Below, piece by piece: positions 41,917-50,478 of a stretch of 64,000 nucleotides of DNA (positions are counted from its first letter, which is position 1; the number at the start of each line of letters is the position of its first letter). Both the position numbers and the translations under genes were made by a program. A model generated the notes under the pieces. That model was not told where the DNA came from. It saw nothing but the letters and a program-made list of their open reading frames with translations, and did not search any database. The DNA is from Phenylobacterium sp. (GTDB lineage Bacteria; Pseudomonadota; Alphaproteobacteria; Caulobacterales; Caulobacteraceae): assembly GCF_030651185.1 (NCBI RefSeq), contig NZ_JAUSCJ010000011.1, positions 154,017-218,016 on the forward strand, given 5' to 3'.

Positions 41917-43749
41917 TTAGGCCGCTTCGGACGGCGGATCGAATTCGGAGACAAGGTGGCCCGGCGCCACCTCCTTCAACTGCGGCACATAGACCTGGCC
42001 CAGGGGGTCGGCCGACAGGCGCGAGGGCAGGAAGCGCAGGGCGCTGCGGGGGTCCATGGGGCTGGGCGGCTCCCCCGACAGCTTCAGCCGCTTGCGGGAA
42101 CGCTCGCGGACCGGATCAGGGATCGGGGCGGCCGACAGCAGGGCCTGGGTATAGGGATGGTGCGGGTGGGCGTAGAGCTGCTCGCGCTCGGCCTGCTCCA
42201 TCACCCGGCCCAGATAGAGCACCATCACCCGGTGGCTGATCTCCCGGACCACCGCCAGGTCGTGACTGATGAAGATCATCGCCAGGCCCATCTCCTTCTG
42301 CAGCTCGATCAGCAGGTCGATGATCTGGGCGCGGATCGAGACGTCCAGGGCCGAGACCGCCTCGTCGCAGATGACCAGTTTCGGCTTCAGGATCATGGCG
42401 CGTGCGATGCCGACCCGCTGGTTCTGGCCGCCGGACAGCTCGTGCGGGTAGCGGTTGATCAGGGCCGGCGCCAGGCCGACCTTGGCCATCATGGCGGCGA
42501 CCTCGGTGTCGCGCTCGGCGCGCTTCAGCTCCGGCTTGAACACCTGCAGGGGCTCGGCGATGGAGTCGCCGATGGTCATGCGCGGGTCGAGGCTGGCCAG
42601 GGGATCCTGGAAGACGATCTGCAGGTCGCGGCGCGCGGCGCGCATGGCTTCCTTGTCGGCGCCGGTGATGTCGCGGCCCAGCAGGGTCACCGCCCCGCCG
42701 GTGGCCGGGATCAGGTTGATGACGGCGCGGGCCAGTGTGGACTTGCCGCAGCCGCTCTCGCCGACCACGCCCAGGGTCTCGCCCTCGCGCACCTGGAAGG
42801 AGACGCCGTCCACGGCGCGCAGGTTCCGTTTCGCGCCGAACAGGCCCTCGTGCATCGGGAACCAGACCTTGATGTCCTTGCCCTCCACCACGACCGGCGC
42901 GTTGGGCGCGACGGGGCTCAGGGTCGGACGGCCACCGCGGTCGGAGCGGTCGGAGCGGTCCAGCCGCGGAATGGCGTCCAGCAGGGCGCGGGTATAGGGG
43001 TCCTTGGGCGCGGCGAAGATGGCCTCGGCTTCGCCCTCCTCCACATAGGCGCCGTCCTTCATCACGCAGACCCGGTCGGCGAGGCGGGCGATGACCCCCA
43101 TGTCGTGGGTGATCAGCACCATGGCCGTGCCGGTTTCGCGCTTCAGCTCGTCCATCAGGTCGAGGATCTCGGCCTGGACGGTGACGTCCAGCGCCGTGGT
43201 GGGTTCGTCAGCGATCAGCAGGGCGGGCGAACCCGCCATGGCCGCGGCGATCATCACCCGCTGGCGCATGCCGCCCGACAGTTCGTGCGGATACTGCCGC
43301 AGGCGGCGCTCGGCGTCGGGGATGCGCACCCGGTCGAGCCAGTCCTTGGCGTGCTTGGTGGCCGCGTCGCCGGACATGCCCAGATGCAGGCGCAGGGGCT
43401 CGGCGATCTGCTCGCCGATGCGGACATGGGGGGTGAGCGCGGTCAGCGGATCCTGGAAGATCATGGTCATCTTCGAGCCGCGGATCTTGTTCAGCGCCGA
43501 GGGCTTGAGGTTCAGGAGCTCGGTCCCCAGGAACTTGGCCGAGCCGCTCGCCACGCCGTTGCGGGCCAGGAGGCCCATCAGCGCCATGAAGGTCTGGCTC
43601 TTGCCCGACCCGCTCTCGCCCACGACGCCGAGGGTTTCCCCTCGGGCAACGTCAAGGGACACGCCCCGCACGGCCCGAACCACCCCGTCGTGGGTGGCGA
43701 AATCGACCTTGAGGTCCTTGATGGAGAGAACGGGCGATGCGTCGGCCAA
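41917..43749 (-). CDS. Fused dual ATP-binding subunit of a peptide ABC importer (YejF/GsiA-like)
   Basis: 610 residues with two complete ABC ATPase halves of the oligopeptide type. First half: Walker [11 protein letters not shown], signature LSGGMRQRV, Walker [13 protein letters not shown]. Second half: [38 protein letters not shown], followed by the Opp-specific tail [20 protein letters not shown]. The Walker A threonine of the first half is replaced (GKSQT keeps Ser). It would energise dipeptide, oligopeptide or glutathione import. No permease or binding-protein gene is adjacent. The start is TTG 43749 with GAGG 5 nt upstream. Confidence 0.9.
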   Translation of the reverse strand: MADASPVLSIKDLKVDFATHDGVVRAVRGVSLDVARGETLGVVGESGSGKSQTFMALMGLLARNGVASGSAKFLGTELLNLKPSALNKIRGSKMTMIFQDPLTALTPHVRIGEQIAEPLRLHLGMSGDAATKHAKDWLDRVRIPDAERRLRQYPHELSGGMRQRVMIAAAMAGSPALLIADEPTTALDVTVQAEILDLMDELKRETGTAMVLITHDMGVIARLADRVCVMKDGAYVEEGEAEAIFAAPKDPYTRALLDAIPRLDRSDRSDRGGRPTLSPVAPNAPVVVEGKDIKVWFPMHEGLFGAKRNLRAVDGVSFQVREGETLGVVGESGCGKSTLARAVINLIPATGGAVTLLGRDITGADKEAMRAARRDLQIVFQDPLASLDPRMTIGDSIAEPLQVFKPELKRAERDTEVAAMMAKVGLAPALINRYPHELSGGQNQRVGIARAMILKPKLVICDEAVSALDVSIRAQIIDLLIELQKEMGLAMIFISHDLAVVREISHRVMVLYLGRVMEQAEREQLYAHPHHPYTQALLSAAPIPDPVRERSRKRLKLSGEPPSPMDPRSALRFLPSRLSADPLGQVYVPQLKEVAPGHLVSEFDPPSEAA

Positions 43750-43876
43750 GGCGACCTCGAAAACTTGAAGGGTTCACCGACCATAGCCGGGGCGGTGTGT
43801 CGGCGAAATGGCGCGTTACGAAAGCTTAAGTCCAGACCCCCGCGACGGCGCGCGGGCTTGGCGCTAGAGTGCCCCG

Positions 43877-44398
43877 GTGAGCGCGCCCGACCAGCCCCCC
43901 CGCCCCGCCCTGTTCCTCGATCGCGACGGGGTGCTCAATGAAGACCCCGGCTATGTCTATCGCTGGGAGGACTTCGTCTGGATTCCAGGCGCCCGCGAGG
44001 CCATCGCCGCCTTCAACGCCGCCGGATGGTGGGTGTTCGTGGTGACCAATCAGTCCGGCGTCGGCCGTGGCTACTATACCGAGGCCGATGTCCGGAAGCT
44101 GCACGTGCAGATGGGCGCCGACCTGGCCAAGGCCGGCGCTCGCGTGGACGCCTTCTACTACTGCCCGCACCACCCCGACGCGGCGCAGGACATCTACCGA
44201 CATCCCGATCCGCCGAACCGCAAGCCCAACCCCGGCATGCTGCTGCAGGCGATCGCCGAGTGGCCCGTCGACCTCTCGCGCTCCCTGATGGTGGGCGACA
44301 AGGACGGCGACGTGGAGGCCGGACGCCGCGCCGGCGTGCGCGGCCTTAAATTCACCGGCGGCAACCTGAAGACCTTCCTGGAAGGGGAGCTGACATGA
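43877..44398 (+). CDS. HAD-IIIA phosphatase, GmhB-like
   Basis: 173 residues. A compact HAD phosphatase: ALFLDRDGVLNEDPGYV supplies the nucleophile and acid Asp, VTNQSGVGRGYYTE the threonine, RKPNPGMLLQ the lysine, and LMVGDKDGDVEAG the metal Asp pair. This matches D-glycero-D-manno-heptose-1,7-bisphosphate phosphatase (GmhB) of LPS heptose synthesis. The zinc loop is only half kept: YYCPHHPD has Cys and His, but the later Cys-x-Cys is replaced by DPPNRKP. A histidinol-phosphatase-like or other sugar-phosphatase role is possible. The start is GTG 43877. It overlaps the next ABC gene by 4 bp. Confidence 0.83.
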   Translation: MSAPDQPPRPALFLDRDGVLNEDPGYVYRWEDFVWIPGAREAIAAFNAAGWWVFVVTNQSGVGRGYYTEADVRKLHVQMGADLAKAGARVDAFYYCPHHPDAAQDIYRHPDPPNRKPNPGMLLQAIAEWPVDLSRSLMVGDKDGDVEAGRRAGVRGLKFTGGNLKTFLEGELT

Positions 44399-45312
44399 GC
44401 GCCATGATCGAGGTGTCCGGGGTGGTCTATGACTACCCGGCGGCCCGCGCCCTGCACGGTGTGTCCTTCGAGGTCCAGGCCGGCGCGGTGCTGGCCCTGG
44501 TGGGTCCCAACGGGGCCGGCAAGTCGACCCTGATGCGCTGCATCGCCGCCCTGGACGCCCCCACCGAGGGGACGATCCGGGTGGCGGGCCTGGACGTCGA
44601 GGCCGACCCGCGCGGGGTCCATGCCGCCATTGGCTACCTGCCCGACTTCTTCGGCCTCTATGAGGAGCTGTCGGTCCGCAAGGCCCTGACCTATGCCGCC
44701 CGCTCGCGGGGCGTGGGGGTCGCCGAAACGCCCGCCGCCGTGGAAATGGCGGCGGCCCGGGTGCAGCTCACCGACCGCCTGGAGGCTCGGGCAGGGGAAC
44801 TGTCGCGAGGCTTGAAGCAGCGCCTGGCCATCGCCCAGACCATCGTCCACCAGCCCCGCGTCCTGCTGCTTGACGAGCCCGCCGCCGGCCTGGATCCGGA
44901 GGCCCGCCGCAGCCTGTCGGACCTGATCCTCTCACTCGCCAAGGATGGCATGACCATCGTGGTCTCCTCCCACATCCTGGCCGAGCTGGAGGACTACTCC
45001 ACCCAGATGCTGATGATCCGCGACGGCGCGGTGGCCGGCGGCGGGGTGGTGGCGGCCGGGGGCGGACACCGGGACGGCCAGCGGGTGGAGGTGACCTTCG
45101 CCGCCCCGCCGCTGGATCTCGCCGAACGGCTGGAGACGCTCGGCGTCACCGTCGAGCGCCAGGCGGGCGACACCGCCACCCTTCTGCTCCCCGAGGGCGA
45201 GGATGACTCGAGCCTGCTGGGCAAGCTGATCGGGGCGGGCCTGAAGGTCCGTTCCTTCCAGGCGGCGAAGACGACCCTCGAAGACGCCTATCTGGCGGAG
45301 GTGGCCCGATGA
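44395..45312 (+). CDS. ABC transporter ATP-binding protein
   Basis: 305 residues. Walker A LALVGPNGAGKSTLMRCI, Q-loop region IGYLPDFFGLYEELSV (the usual Gln is replaced by Pro-Asp), signature LSRGLKQRLAI, Walker B VLLLDEPAAGLD, switch His in VVSSHILAELED. The C-terminal ~80 residues (VEVTFAAPPLDLAERLETLGV ...) form the small domain seen in CcmA/DrrA-type exporters. It overlaps both the HAD gene and the following permease by 4 bp (ATGA), so the three form one operon. The substrate is unknown; export or gliding-type ABC-2 function is likely. Confidence 0.9.
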   Translation: MSAMIEVSGVVYDYPAARALHGVSFEVQAGAVLALVGPNGAGKSTLMRCIAALDAPTEGTIRVAGLDVEADPRGVHAAIGYLPDFFGLYEELSVRKALTYAARSRGVGVAETPAAVEMAAARVQLTDRLEARAGELSRGLKQRLAIAQTIVHQPRVLLLDEPAAGLDPEARRSLSDLILSLAKDGMTIVVSSHILAELEDYSTQMLMIRDGAVAGGGVVAAGGGHRDGQRVEVTFAAPPLDLAERLETLGVTVERQAGDTATLLLPEGEDDSSLLGKLIGAGLKVRSFQAAKTTLEDAYLAEVAR

Positions 45313-46661
45313 ACCCCGAATTCCAGCGCAATCTCTGGCTTGAGGCCTCGCCGCGGCGCATCGCCTGGGCCGCCGTCGTCCTGGTGATGATCTACGGCGC
45401 CACGGCCCTGGTGGCGCGGGAGTCGATGGGCGGCCCCCTGCCGGCCATGGCGGGTGTGGGCGGCTTCGTCTTCGTCATCTGCGGCCTGCTGTGGGGTTCA
45501 CGCGCCGCCGGCGGCGCGGTGCTGGGCGAGATCGCCGACCGCACCTGGGATTTCCAGAGACTCTCAGCCCTGACCCCCTGGTCGATGACCTGGGGCAAGC
45601 TGCTGGGGGCCTCGTCCCTGGCCTGGATCTGCGCGCTGACCGGCGTCGCCCTGATGGCCGGCCTGATGCTGATCCAGGGCCAGCCCGGCGCCCTGTGGAT
45701 GCTGGCCTTCCTGATTTCGCTCGCCCTCTTCCTCCAAGCCATCTGCCTGGCCGCGGCCCTGATCGGGGTGCGTAAGGCCCGCGCCGAGGGCCGCGTCGCC
45801 CGGGCCGGCGGCGTGTTCTGGGGCCTGATCCTCGGCCTGTTCCTGCTGTCGGCGGTGGCCGGATCGTCGGGCTTCCAACGCGGCGCGGGCCTCTCCGGCC
45901 TCTCTTCCTTCCTCTATGCGCGGGGCGACATCACCTGGTGGGGCCAGGTCTTCCCGGCCATCGCCTTCCGCACGCTCGCCACCCTGGCCTTCGCCGGCTG
46001 GGGCCTGGCCGGCGCCTGGCGGCTGATGCGGCTGGAGCTGCAGATGAAGAACCTGCCCGTGATCTGGCCGGCCTTCCTGATCTTCCTGGCGGTGTTCCTC
46101 GGCGGATTCGCCTATCAGTCCGGCGGTCTCGCCGCCGCCCTGTTGGTGGGGGCCCTGGCCGTGGCCCTGGCGGCCTATGCCGGGGCCTTCGCCGAGCCCG
46201 CCGACCGGGTGCGACTGCGCCAGTTCGCAGCCTCCGCGGCGAAGGGCGACCTGGCCCGCGCCCTGCCTCTGACGCCGGCCGCCATCGTCCCCTTCATTCT
46301 TGCCTTGATCCTGGTGGTCGCGGCCTTCGTCGTCGGTGGCGCGGGCTCGATGTTCAGCCAGGGCCCTGACCCCGCCCAGGCCGCCGCCCTGCTGGCCTTC
46401 GTCCTGCGCGACCTGGCGGTGATCACCCTCTTCCGCTTCGGGCCTCGCCCGCAGCGCGGCGACTTCGGCGCCGTGGTGGCCCTGGCCCTGCTCTATGCGG
46501 TGGGCGGCATCGTCGGCTCGGTCATCAGTCCCGGAACCGGCCAGGCCCTCTTCGTGCCCATGTCCACCGCACCGTGGGTCAGCCTCGCCTCGGGCCTGGC
46601 CCAGGCCGCCATCGCCTGGGTGCTCGCCTGGCGTCGGATCAAGGCGCCCGAGGTGCGCTGA
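45309..46661 (+). CDS. ABC transporter membrane subunit (ABC-2 type)
   Basis: 450 residues with about ten hydrophobic segments, beginning after a short soluble start (MNPEFQRNLWLEASPRRIAW). The early helix-loop GGAVLGEIADRTWDFQRLSALTPWSMTWGKLLGASSLAWICALTG resembles ABC-2 permeases, in which this amphipathic region touches the ATPase. No conserved substrate motif is visible. Coupled by ATGA to its ATPase gene. Its last 23 bp overlap the 3' end of the convergent DNA ligase gene. Confidence 0.8.
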   Translation: MNPEFQRNLWLEASPRRIAWAAVVLVMIYGATALVARESMGGPLPAMAGVGGFVFVICGLLWGSRAAGGAVLGEIADRTWDFQRLSALTPWSMTWGKLLGASSLAWICALTGVALMAGLMLIQGQPGALWMLAFLISLALFLQAICLAAALIGVRKARAEGRVARAGGVFWGLILGLFLLSAVAGSSGFQRGAGLSGLSSFLYARGDITWWGQVFPAIAFRTLATLAFAGWGLAGAWRLMRLELQMKNLPVIWPAFLIFLAVFLGGFAYQSGGLAAALLVGALAVALAAYAGAFAEPADRVRLRQFAASAAKGDLARALPLTPAAIVPFILALILVVAAFVVGGAGSMFSQGPDPAQAAALLAFVLRDLAVITLFRFGPRPQRGDFGAVVALALLYAVGGIVGSVISPGTGQALFVPMSTAPWVSLASGLAQAAIAWVLAWRRIKAPEVR

Positions 46662-48273
46662 CCTTTTCCATCTGATCCAGCATCCGCTCCAGGGTCACCA
46701 GCTCGTCGGCTTCCCCGGCGGGTTTGTCCCAGCGGATGCGGTGGATGCGGGGGAAGCGCATGGCCACCCCGGACTTGTGGCGGGTGGAGCGTTGCAGGCC
46801 CTCGAAGGCCACCTCGAACACCAGGCCGAAATGCGGCTCGGCCTTGACCGAACGCACCGGCCCGAACCTTTCGATGGTGTTGTCGCGGACGAACTTGTCG
46901 ATCTGCTTCAACTCCTCGTCGGTGAAGCCGAAATAGGCCTTGCCCACCGGGGTCAGGACCCGCTTGCCCTCGACCTCCGTCCAGACCCCGAAGGTGTAGT
47001 CGGAATAGAAGCTGGACCGCTTGCCGTGGCCGCGCTGGGCGTACATCAGCACCGCGTCGATCAGGAACGGGTCGCGCTTCCACTTGAACCACGGCCCCCT
47101 GGGGCGTCCGGCTTCGTAGATGGAGTCCCAGCGCTTCAGCATCAGGCCCTCGGCGATCTGCGGGTCGCCCGGCGGGGGAGAGGCGCGCAGGTCCGCCAGT
47201 TCGGCCCAGGTCTCGAAGGGCTGCAGCACCGAGAGATCGATACGCGGGGTGGCCAGCTCAGCCACGAAGGCCTCCAGCCGGAGACGCCGCTCGCGAAAGG
47301 ACAGCACGCGGGTGTCCTCGCCCGCCTCCGCCAGCAGGTCATAGGCGCGGATACCGGCCGGGTGTTTCGCCATCAGCTTGGCATCGACGGTCTTGCGGTT
47401 CAGCCGCTGCTGCAGATCCCCGAAGCTCGCCACCCCGTCGTCGCCCATCACCAGAAGTTCGCCGTCGAGCGCGCCTTCGAAATCCAGGACGTCCAGCACA
47501 TCGGGAAACGTCTTTGAAATGTCGTCGCCGTTGCGGGTGTAGAGGCGGCGCACCCCCGCCTCGTTCACCGCCTGGACGCGGATGCCGTCCCACTTCCACT
47601 CGGCGGCATAGTCGGCCGGGTCGAGCTTGCCGAGGTCGACGGCCTCGTCGAGGGCCTGGGCCAGCATGGTGGGCCGGAAACGGCCCGGCGAATCCGGGCG
47701 CGGGCGATCCGAGCGCCCCTCCAGCCAGGCGAACAGGTCCTCGTAAGGCGCATGCAGGGCGTGCCAGACCTCCTCGACCTCGTTGATCGGGACCCCGCCG
47801 AGGTCGGCTGCCGCCTGCTTGGCCAGACGGCCTGAGACCCCCACCCGCAGGCCGCCGGTCATCAACTTCAGCAGCGCCCAGCGCCCCGTGGGCTCAAGGA
47901 CATCCAGCCACGCCTCGATCAGCCGGGGCGCCTCCGCCCGCGTCGCGCCGCGCAGGGCGTCGATCACCTCCGACAGCTCCGGCTCGCGGTTGGCGCCGGG
48001 GCGGGCCGGCCAGACCAGGGCCACGGTCTCGGCCAGGTCGCCCACATAGTCGTAGGACCAGCGGAACAGCAGCGGGTCCATGCGTTCCTCCACCGCCTTA
48101 CGGATGAAGGCCGGCTTGGCGGCGTCGAAGGTCAGGTCGCCGGTGAGCGCGGCCAGCGCCCAGCCCCGGTCGGGGTCCGGCGTCTCGCGCAGATAGTCGC
48201 GCACCAGGGTCAGCTTGGCGTTGCGCGACGCCGTCAGCGACAGGCGGTCCAGCAGCTCGGCGAAGGCGCGCAC
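46639..48273 (-). CDS. ATP-dependent DNA ligase (LigC/LigB bacterial type)
   Basis: 544 residues. The N-terminal DNA-binding domain (FAELLDRLSLTASRNAKLTLVRDYLRETPDPDRGWALAALTGD) is followed by the nucleotidyltransferase domain with catalytic Lys227 in EWKWDGIRVQ, then GALDGELLVM, DLLAEAGED, AEGLMLKRWDSIYEAGRPRGPWFKWKRDP, and the OB domain (FTDEELKQIDKFVRDNTIERFGPVRSV). It seals nicks with ATP, probably in a repair pathway separate from NAD+-dependent LigA. GTG start at 48273, adjoining the exonuclease stop, indicates coupled translation. The usual partner helicase and phosphoesterase are not beside it. Confidence 0.93.
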   Translation of the reverse strand: MRAFAELLDRLSLTASRNAKLTLVRDYLRETPDPDRGWALAALTGDLTFDAAKPAFIRKAVEERMDPLLFRWSYDYVGDLAETVALVWPARPGANREPELSEVIDALRGATRAEAPRLIEAWLDVLEPTGRWALLKLMTGGLRVGVSGRLAKQAAADLGGVPINEVEEVWHALHAPYEDLFAWLEGRSDRPRPDSPGRFRPTMLAQALDEAVDLGKLDPADYAAEWKWDGIRVQAVNEAGVRRLYTRNGDDISKTFPDVLDVLDFEGALDGELLVMGDDGVASFGDLQQRLNRKTVDAKLMAKHPAGIRAYDLLAEAGEDTRVLSFRERRLRLEAFVAELATPRIDLSVLQPFETWAELADLRASPPPGDPQIAEGLMLKRWDSIYEAGRPRGPWFKWKRDPFLIDAVLMYAQRGHGKRSSFYSDYTFGVWTEVEGKRVLTPVGKAYFGFTDEELKQIDKFVRDNTIERFGPVRSVKAEPHFGLVFEVAFEGLQRSTRHKSGVAMRFPRIHRIRWDKPAGEADELVTLERMLDQMEKVSAPRAP

Positions 48274-49287
48274 CTAGCCGTCCTCCTCGTCGTCGTCATA
48301 GCCAACCAGGGCAAGCGCCCGGGCCTGGATGCCGTGCAGTTGCGCCCACCGCGCCAGGGCCTCCTCCCGGCCGTGGGTGATCCACAGCTCGCCGGGGCGC
48401 AGTTCGTCCACCGTGGCGGTGAGCTCGTCCCAGTCGGCGTGGTCGGAGATCACCAGGGGCAGCTCGGTCCCCCGCTGCCGGGCGCGGGCGCGGACCTGCA
48501 TCCAGCCCGAGGCAAAGGCCTGGACCGGATCGGGGAAGCGGCGCGACCAGCGGTCCTGCAGGGCCGAGGGCGGGCCGATGACGATGGCCCCGGCGAAATC
48601 CGGCTTGGTGGCCACGGTGGCGGGCGACAGCGGGCCAAGCTCGACGCCGTGGTCCTCGTAGAGACGGTTCAGCCGCTCCAGGGCGCCGTGGACATAGATG
48701 GTCTTGTCCCAACCGGCCTCCCGCAACAGACAGATCACCCGCTGCGCCTTGCCGAGCGCATAGGCGCCCACCAGATGCGAGCGTTCCGGGAACTGGGTCA
48801 CCGAGCGCAGCAGCCGGGCGATCTCGCCCGAGTCCGGCGGATGCCGGAACACCGGCAGGCCGAAGGTGGCCTCGGTGATGAAGACGTCGCAGGGAACCGG
48901 CTCGAAAGGCGGGCAGGTGGGATCGCGGCGGCGCTTGTAGTCGCCCGACACCACCATGGTCAGGCCCTTCCACTTGACCACCGCCTGGGCCGAACCCAGG
49001 ACGTGGCCGGCCGGGACCAGGGTCACCTCGACGGCGTCGCGATGGACGGTCTGGCCATAGGCGGCGGCCTCGGTGGCGCCGGCGAAATCGGCCCCATAGC
49101 GCTCGGCCATGATCGCCAGGGTCTCGGGCGTGGCCAGCACCGCCCCGTGGCCGGCGCGGGCATGGTCGGAATGGCCGTGGGTCACGACGGCCCGGTCCAC
49201 CGGCCGGGTGGGATCAATATAGAAGTCACCGGGCGGGCAGTAGAGCCCGGCCGGGGTCGGACGCAGCAGGGCTTCAGGCTTGATCAT
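48274..49287 (-). CDS. Ligase-associated DNA exonuclease (metallo-beta-lactamase fold)
   Basis: 337 residues. An MBL/beta-CASP-type nuclease related to SNM1/Pso2. The metal motif VVTHGHSDHARAG gives His37, His39, Asp41, His42; further ligands are in PAGHVLGSAQ, VVSGDYKRRRD and ISDHADWDEL, with THGREEAL near the end. Such proteins are regularly paired with the ATP-dependent ligase encoded next, and are thought to trim damaged or crosslinked ends. Start ATG 49287. Confidence 0.93.
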   Translation of the reverse strand: MIKPEALLRPTPAGLYCPPGDFYIDPTRPVDRAVVTHGHSDHARAGHGAVLATPETLAIMAERYGADFAGATEAAAYGQTVHRDAVEVTLVPAGHVLGSAQAVVKWKGLTMVVSGDYKRRRDPTCPPFEPVPCDVFITEATFGLPVFRHPPDSGEIARLLRSVTQFPERSHLVGAYALGKAQRVICLLREAGWDKTIYVHGALERLNRLYEDHGVELGPLSPATVATKPDFAGAIVIGPPSALQDRWSRRFPDPVQAFASGWMQVRARARQRGTELPLVISDHADWDELTATVDELRPGELWITHGREEALARWAQLHGIQARALALVGYDDDEEDG

Positions 49288-49449
49288 CGCGGCCGCCGGC
49301 TCCGGGAAAGCTCAACCTTACGGGACATTAATATTGTGAATTCAACGTCATGACCAAGACTTAACGGGTCTTTCGAGATCGGCGGGACTACACCGCCGCC
49401 CGAGACGAACGCACCTTCTCGCGCTTCGCTCCAACCGAAAGAAAACGTC

Positions 49450-49566
49450 ATGCCCAACTCATTGAACCTCGGCCGCGTCGGCGGTCTCGTCAGCCTGCTG
49501 ATGGCCGCCCTGCCGATGCTCGCCATCGCCATTGTCGCCATCTCGACGGGCTTCACCATCGGCTAG
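49450..49566 (+). CDS. Possible 38-residue hydrophobic membrane peptide
   Basis: ATG 49450 to TAG 49564-49566. The peptide starts MPNSLNLGRVGG, then has a continuous hydrophobic stretch LVSLLMAALPMLAIAIVAIS ending TGFTIG, long enough for one membrane helix. GAAAG lies upstream with an acceptable spacer. An AT-rich region (49320-49370) suitable for a promoter precedes it, divergent from the exonuclease gene. I know of no family. It could be a real small membrane protein or a GC-rich chance ORF, but strand, composition and upstream DNA favour a gene. Confidence 0.5.
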   Translation: MPNSLNLGRVGGLVSLLMAALPMLAIAIVAISTGFTIG

Positions 49567-49620
49567 AGCGTCCCCTGGGTCATCCTTGACCCCGGGGCGG
49601 GCCTGGCCCAAACCGGAGGC

Positions 49621-50064
49621 ATGGACGCACCCGAAAACGCCATCGCCGAGCAGGCCCGCCACATGGTGGAGACCGTGCCACAGGCTGCGGCCCTCGGCTT
49701 CAAGCTGGTGTCTGTGGGCGACGGCAGAGGCTCCATCCTCGTTCCCTGGCGCGCCGACCTGGTGGGGGACCCCGCCACCGACGTGATCGCCAGCGGTGTC
49801 GTCACCTCCCTGCTGGACCACTGCTGCGGCCTGGCGATCAATTCCTCCAAGGGCGAGCGCTTCCCCACCGCCACCCTCGACCTGCGCATCGACTACATGC
49901 GCCCCGCCGCGCCGCGCGCCGAAATCACCGCCCTGGCTCACTGCTACAAGATGACGAGGTCCATCGCCTTCGTCCGCGCCGAGGCCTGGGACGTCGACCC
50001 CGCAGACCCCATCGCCACCGCCCAGGCCGCCTTCATCCTGCACGGCGCGAGCGCCCCGCGATGA
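49621..50064 (+). CDS. PaaI family thioesterase (hotdog fold)
   Basis: 147 residues. GFKLVSVGDGRGSILVPWRADLVGDPATDVIASGVVTSLLDHCCGLAINSSKGERFPTATLDLRIDYMRPAAP shows the hotdog helix and following strands of PaaI-type acyl-CoA thioesterases; the catalytic Asp/Glu is likely in SLLDHCCG. It overlaps the next thioesterase gene by 4 bp (ATGA). The two are probably subunits of one complex or arose by duplication. Substrate unknown. Confidence 0.87.
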   Translation: MDAPENAIAEQARHMVETVPQAAALGFKLVSVGDGRGSILVPWRADLVGDPATDVIASGVVTSLLDHCCGLAINSSKGERFPTATLDLRIDYMRPAAPRAEITALAHCYKMTRSIAFVRAEAWDVDPADPIATAQAAFILHGASAPR

Positions 50065-50477
50065 GCGAGGCCAATGATCGCCTGCAGGGCTTCCTGGCCT
50101 CGGTGCCCTATATTCAGTTCCTCGGCATGCGCTGCGAACTGGCCGGCGACGAGATGACCGCCACCCTGCCCTTCGCGCCGCACCTGATCGGCAACACCAT
50201 GCTGCCGGCCCTGCACGGCGGGGTGATCGGCGCCTTCCTGGAGATGACGGCGCTGGCCCAGCTCTCCGTGGTTCAGCACACGCCCAAGGTCCACAAGACC
50301 ATAGACGTCACCATCGAGTACCTGCGCCCCGGCCGCGCTCTGACCACCTATGCCCGGGCCGACCTGCGAAAGGTCGGCCGCCGCATCGCCAATGTGACGG
50401 TGGAGGCCTGGCAGGAGGCGCGCGGAACCCCGGTCGCCGCCCTGCGCGGGCACTTCATGCTGAGCGGCGAGGAATAA
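50061..50477 (+). CDS. PaaI family thioesterase (hotdog fold), second of pair
   Basis: 138 residues. FLGMRCELAGDEMTATLPFAPHLIGNTMLPALHGGVIGAFLEMTALAQL carries the conserved HGG of the hotdog helix with Glu as likely catalyst, then HKTIDVTIEYLRPGRALTTYARADLRKVGRRIANVTVEAWQE. It is clearly related to the preceding gene and coupled to it. A hetero-oligomeric thioesterase is plausible. Its 3' end converges on the PhnD-like gene. Confidence 0.87.
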   Translation: MSEANDRLQGFLASVPYIQFLGMRCELAGDEMTATLPFAPHLIGNTMLPALHGGVIGAFLEMTALAQLSVVQHTPKVHKTIDVTIEYLRPGRALTTYARADLRKVGRRIANVTVEAWQEARGTPVAALRGHFMLSGEE

Positions 50478-50478
50478 C

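Noticed and set aside
40785..42239. A 484-residue plus-strand frame opposite manC
   Set aside because: Composition and strand indicate a shadow of the minus-strand gene.
41446..43941. An 831-residue plus-strand frame across the ABC ATPase and guanylyltransferase genes
   Set aside because: Antisense shadow with no recognisable domain; the minus strand carries intact Walker and signature motifs.
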